A stretch of DNA of 64,000 nt from Stutzerimonas stutzeri RCH2 (lineage in GTDB: Bacteria > Pseudomonadota > Gammaproteobacteria > Pseudomonadales > Pseudomonadaceae), in NCBI RefSeq assembly GCF_000327065.1, contig NC_019936.1, forward strand, positions 1,984,001-2,048,000. The letters run 5' to 3'. The notes beneath the pieces are model-generated. The model saw only the letters and a list, made by a program, of their open reading frames with translations, was not told the origin of the DNA and ran no database searches. The stretch's first letter is position 1. The number at the start of each line of letters is the position of its first letter. This document shows, piece after piece, positions 61,769-64,000 of this stretch. The position numbers were made by a program, and so were the translations under genes.

Positions 61769-62707
61769 ATGCCCCTGATTGCGACCCTGACCCTCAACCC
61801 CGCGATGGACCTCTCCGTCAGCACTGCTCGGGTGATCAGCACCGAGAAGTTGCGTTGCTCGCTGCCGCGTCACGATCCGGGTGGCGGCGGAATCAACGTG
61901 GCGCGCGTGGTGAAAACGCTGGGCGGCAAGGCGGTGGCCGTCTACCCGGCGGGCGGTCCTTTCGGCGATCTGCTGCAACGTTCGCTGGATGAGTTGGGCC
62001 TGGTGCATCGGCCGGTGCCGATTGCTGGCGACACCCGCGAGAGCTTCACTGTCGATGAGCTGGCCTCAGGCCTGCAGTACCGCTTCGTGCTACCCGGCCC
62101 GACGCTGTCCGCGCAGGAGTTGCAACAGTGCCTCGACAGCCTGGCGGCGCTGCGCCCGGCGCCGGCCTATGTGGTGCTGAGCGGCAGCTTTCCACCCGGC
62201 GCCGACCTTGGTTTTTTCGATGAGCTACTGGCGTTGGCACGACGTATCGGCGCTCGCCTGGTTGTTGATCTGTCCGGCGAGCCCCTGCGTCATGCGGCCC
62301 GGCAAGGCGGCGTGTATCTGATGAAGCCGAGCCTTGACGAGCTCGGAACCCTGATGGGCCGCACCGTCAGCGCTGAAGCCGAGCAGGAACAAGCACTGCG
62401 CAGCCTGATCAGGCAGGGCTGTGCGGAGGTCATCGTGCTGTCGCTTGGTGCCGATGGGGCGCTGTATGCCTATGGCGACCAGGTAGGCCGCCTGCGCACG
62501 CCGGAAGTGCCGGTCGCCAGCGCGGTGGGTGCGGGTGACAGCATGCTCGGAGCCATTGTGCTAGCGATGGCCGACGGACGTTCGATTCCTGAGGCGGTGT
62601 GCCAGGGGATTGCCGCTGGCGCAGCGACGGTGATGCGCCCAGGCACCGAGCTATGCCACCGCGAGGATGTCCAGCGCCTGCTGCAGCTGATGGAAAGCGC
62701 GCACTAA
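61769..62707 (+). CDS. PfkB-family sugar kinase, Pfk-2-like
   Basis: A 312-residue ribokinase-fold kinase. It tracks E. coli 6-phosphofructokinase II closely: TLTLNPAMDLSVST, KLRCSLPRHDPGGGGINVAR, YRFVLPGPTLS, LSGSFPPGA, KPSLDELGTLMGR, VLSLGADGALYA, the C-terminal GAGDSMLGAIVL with the catalytic Asp, and PGTELCHREDV. The family also includes 1-phosphofructokinase (FruK), so the substrate (fructose 6-phosphate or 1-phosphate) remains open. No fruA or fruB is adjacent. Divergent from nasA. Confidence 0.88.
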   Translation: MPLIATLTLNPAMDLSVSTARVISTEKLRCSLPRHDPGGGGINVARVVKTLGGKAVAVYPAGGPFGDLLQRSLDELGLVHRPVPIAGDTRESFTVDELASGLQYRFVLPGPTLSAQELQQCLDSLAALRPAPAYVVLSGSFPPGADLGFFDELLALARRIGARLVVDLSGEPLRHAARQGGVYLMKPSLDELGTLMGRTVSAEAEQEQALRSLIRQGCAEVIVLSLGADGALYAYGDQVGRLRTPEVPVASAVGAGDSMLGAIVLAMADGRSIPEAVCQGIAAGAATVMRPGTELCHREDVQRLLQLMESAH

Positions 62708-63147
62708 TCGAGCCGGTTAACCCGCGGAAACTTCGCCGCAAAGGCTTCGGGCATGGCGACCACACGGCTTTGGGAGTAGTCGTAGAAGACGAAGCCGGAC
62801 TTGGCCATGGCGATCAGCGTGCCGTCGGCAGGGCGAGTGATGCGGAAGATGATATCGCCGCCGTACTTGTTGAAGTCCATCACGCCAACCTCGAACAGCA
62901 GCGCGTCACGGGCATGGGCCTCGGCTTTATAAGTCGTGGCCAGGTCGGTGACGATGATCCCGGCACCGTCCTGGCGGGTTTCGGCCACGCCGTAGGCAAA
63001 TAGAAAGCGCGCCCGCGCCTCGGAAATCATAGAGATCATCGAATCGTTGGCCAGATGGTTGCCGGCGTTGATGTCGGTGATGCGTACGGTGAGCTGGGTG
63101 GAAAAACAGTACTGGTCTTCCGGGAACTGCAGGTTCAGGCGCGCCAT
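62704..63147 (-). CDS. Hotdog-fold acyl-CoA thioesterase-like protein
   Basis: A 147-residue 4HBT-type protein: LTVRITDINAGNHLANDSMI, SEARARFLFAYGV, LATTYKAEAHARDALLFEVG and FRITRPADGTLIAMAKSGFV. The ITDINAGNHLAND segment occupies the catalytic Asp/Asn region of hotdog thioesterases. Substrate unknown. The stop overlaps the pfkB stop region by four bases (convergent). Confidence 0.85.
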   Translation of the reverse strand: MARLNLQFPEDQYCFSTQLTVRITDINAGNHLANDSMISMISEARARFLFAYGVAETRQDGAGIIVTDLATTYKAEAHARDALLFEVGVMDFNKYGGDIIFRITRPADGTLIAMAKSGFVFYDYSQSRVVAMPEAFAAKFPRVNRLD

Positions 63148-63310
63148 GGGTCGCTCGGTTATTGATCGAAGGCGCGCATTCTAGCGTTGTGTCACTCCAC
63201 TGGGCAGATCGGCCCTGGTGGGCGCTGGCTTGACCGCGAACGGACTGGCACTCGCGTGAGTTTGCCGAGCGCTTCCCCTGGGAACTTCAAACATGACTGC
63301 TCGGACTTGG

Positions 63311-64000
63311 TCACGCTCCTCTGGGCAAGCCGGGCTGCGCCTGTGCAACGCTGTGCTGCAGGCGCTGCTGGATCCGTTGCAGTCGTGCATCGATCAAGGG
63401 TGTGACCAGTGCGAAGCATTCGGGTGGGCTCAGCCGCGGTTGGGCTGAGTGGACAACGCTGCGCTCCAGCTTGCCCACCAGACGCTTGAGCTCCATGTCC
63501 ACACCGCTGCCGACACGGCGACAGAGCCCTTCCAGGCGCCCTTGCAAGGCCGGCGTGCAGCCGCCCTGCAGCGATGCGATCACGCATAGGCCGCGCAGGC
63601 GCGCCACCTCTTCCAGCTCGCGGCATGCTTGAGCGATCCGTGCGCCCTCGTGGTTCAGCGATGCTCGCTGCGCAAGGCTATCTATAACGGTTTCGATCAG
63701 AACACCGTGGCTTTCGAAGTCCGTTGGCGTCTCACGCAGGGCCAGCCAGGCCTCGCTTATCGAGTAGGCGTCGGGCAAAGCGGCGCGTTGTTGCAATCGC
63801 TGCGTCAGGTTGGCCGCGAGGGCAGAGCGCAGAGTGACCGCGGCCACATCGGAGAGCGCGCCCAGCCCCCGATGCTGCTGCAGCAGACGCAGGATCTCCA
63901 GATCCTCTTGAATGGCCAGCAGGCGCAGGCTTGCAACGCGCCGGGAATGTTGGGCGCTGGCGATGCCGTTCAGGTAGTGACCCAGCAACAGCAGGGCACA
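63311..64000 (-). CDS. Helical NIT-like (nitrate/nitrite-sensing) protein, N-terminus cut by window
   Basis: The frame is open to the window end, so the N-terminus is missing; about 225 residues are visible. All-helical, with two related stretches: RLLAIQEDLEILRLLQQHRG LGALSDVAA-like and QACRELEEVARLRGL. LQQHRGLGALSD resembles the LQxERGxS signature of the NIT domain that senses nitrate and nitrite in NasR. No ANTAR or kinase domain follows within the chain. Its location beside nasA supports a nitrate role, but the call is tentative. Confidence 0.5.
   Translation of the reverse strand, partial: CALLLLGHYLNGIASAQHSRRVASLRLLAIQEDLEILRLLQQHRGLGALSDVAAVTLRSALAANLTQRLQQRAALPDAYSISEAWLALRETPTDFESHGVLIETVIDSLAQRASLNHEGARIAQACRELEEVARLRGLCVIASLQGGCTPALQGRLEGLCRRVGSGVDMELKRLVGKLERSVVHSAQPRLSPPECFALVTPLIDARLQRIQQRLQHSVAQAQPGLPRGA

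Overview
The window is one contiguous, GC-rich, densely coded piece of a gammaproteobacterial chromosome. It looks like a pseudomonad of the Pseudomonas stutzeri / Stutzerimonas type. The reasons are the gene order (cpxA-spy-cpxR; scpAB followed by edd-glk-gltR-gtrS-gltBFGK-porin; nadK-phosphoesterase-rhomboid-pepN; cobA-nasC-nirDB-kinase-nasA), a CyaB-type adenylate cyclase, an Entner-Doudoroff glucose locus, and two assimilatory nitrate promoters of sigma-54 type. I see no insertion sequence, prophage, integron, CRISPR array, rRNA or tRNA. The assignment to a genus is inference from synteny.

Layout. 1-7.7 kb: a transporter cut by the window edge and its AraC regulator, cyclase cyaB, small membrane and regulatory genes, potassium transporter trkH and a YkgJ cysteine-cluster protein. 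7.8-11.8 kb: a nitroreductase, then the envelope-stress system cpxR-spy-cpxA with a candidate CpxR box, and yciI. 12.2-16.6 kb: RNase AM (rnm), yciO, a tryptophanyl-tRNA synthetase with a probable iron-sulfur site, and scpA-scpB. 16.7-27.6 kb: the glucose locus, namely edd and glk, the two-component pair gltR-gtrS, the ABC transporter gltBFGK and a maltoporin-family porin where other pseudomonads carry oprB. 27.6-44.5 kb: housekeeping and accessory single genes (aroC, mtnD, alkA, speE, an rraB-like gene, chromate transporter, nadK, phosphoesterase, rhomboid protease, DUF families). 44.8-51.3 kb: pepN, then a YCF48-type propeller protein paired with an RND/MMPL exporter. 51.3-61.4 kb: nitrate assimilation, with nirB-nirD-nasC-cobA in one operon and nasA plus a PP2C/protein-kinase fusion in a second. 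61.8-64 kb: a Pfk-2-like sugar kinase, a thioesterase, and a helical protein resembling a nitrate/nitrite sensor that runs off the window.

The most striking signals are the two nitrate leader RNAs. Upstream of both nirB and nasA there is a -24/-12 promoter, a short leader with tandem hairpins whose six-base loops carry A at position 1 and G at position 4, and an intrinsic terminator. The last hairpin shares bases with the 5' arm of the terminator. This is the architecture expected for an ANTAR antiterminator such as NasT, and the nirB leader has one hairpin more than the minimal pair. Together with the sigma-54 promoters (and a candidate NtrC site at nirB) this implies double control: nitrogen limitation starts transcription and nitrate or nitrite lets it continue. 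The nitrate-sensing ANTAR partner itself is not inside the window.
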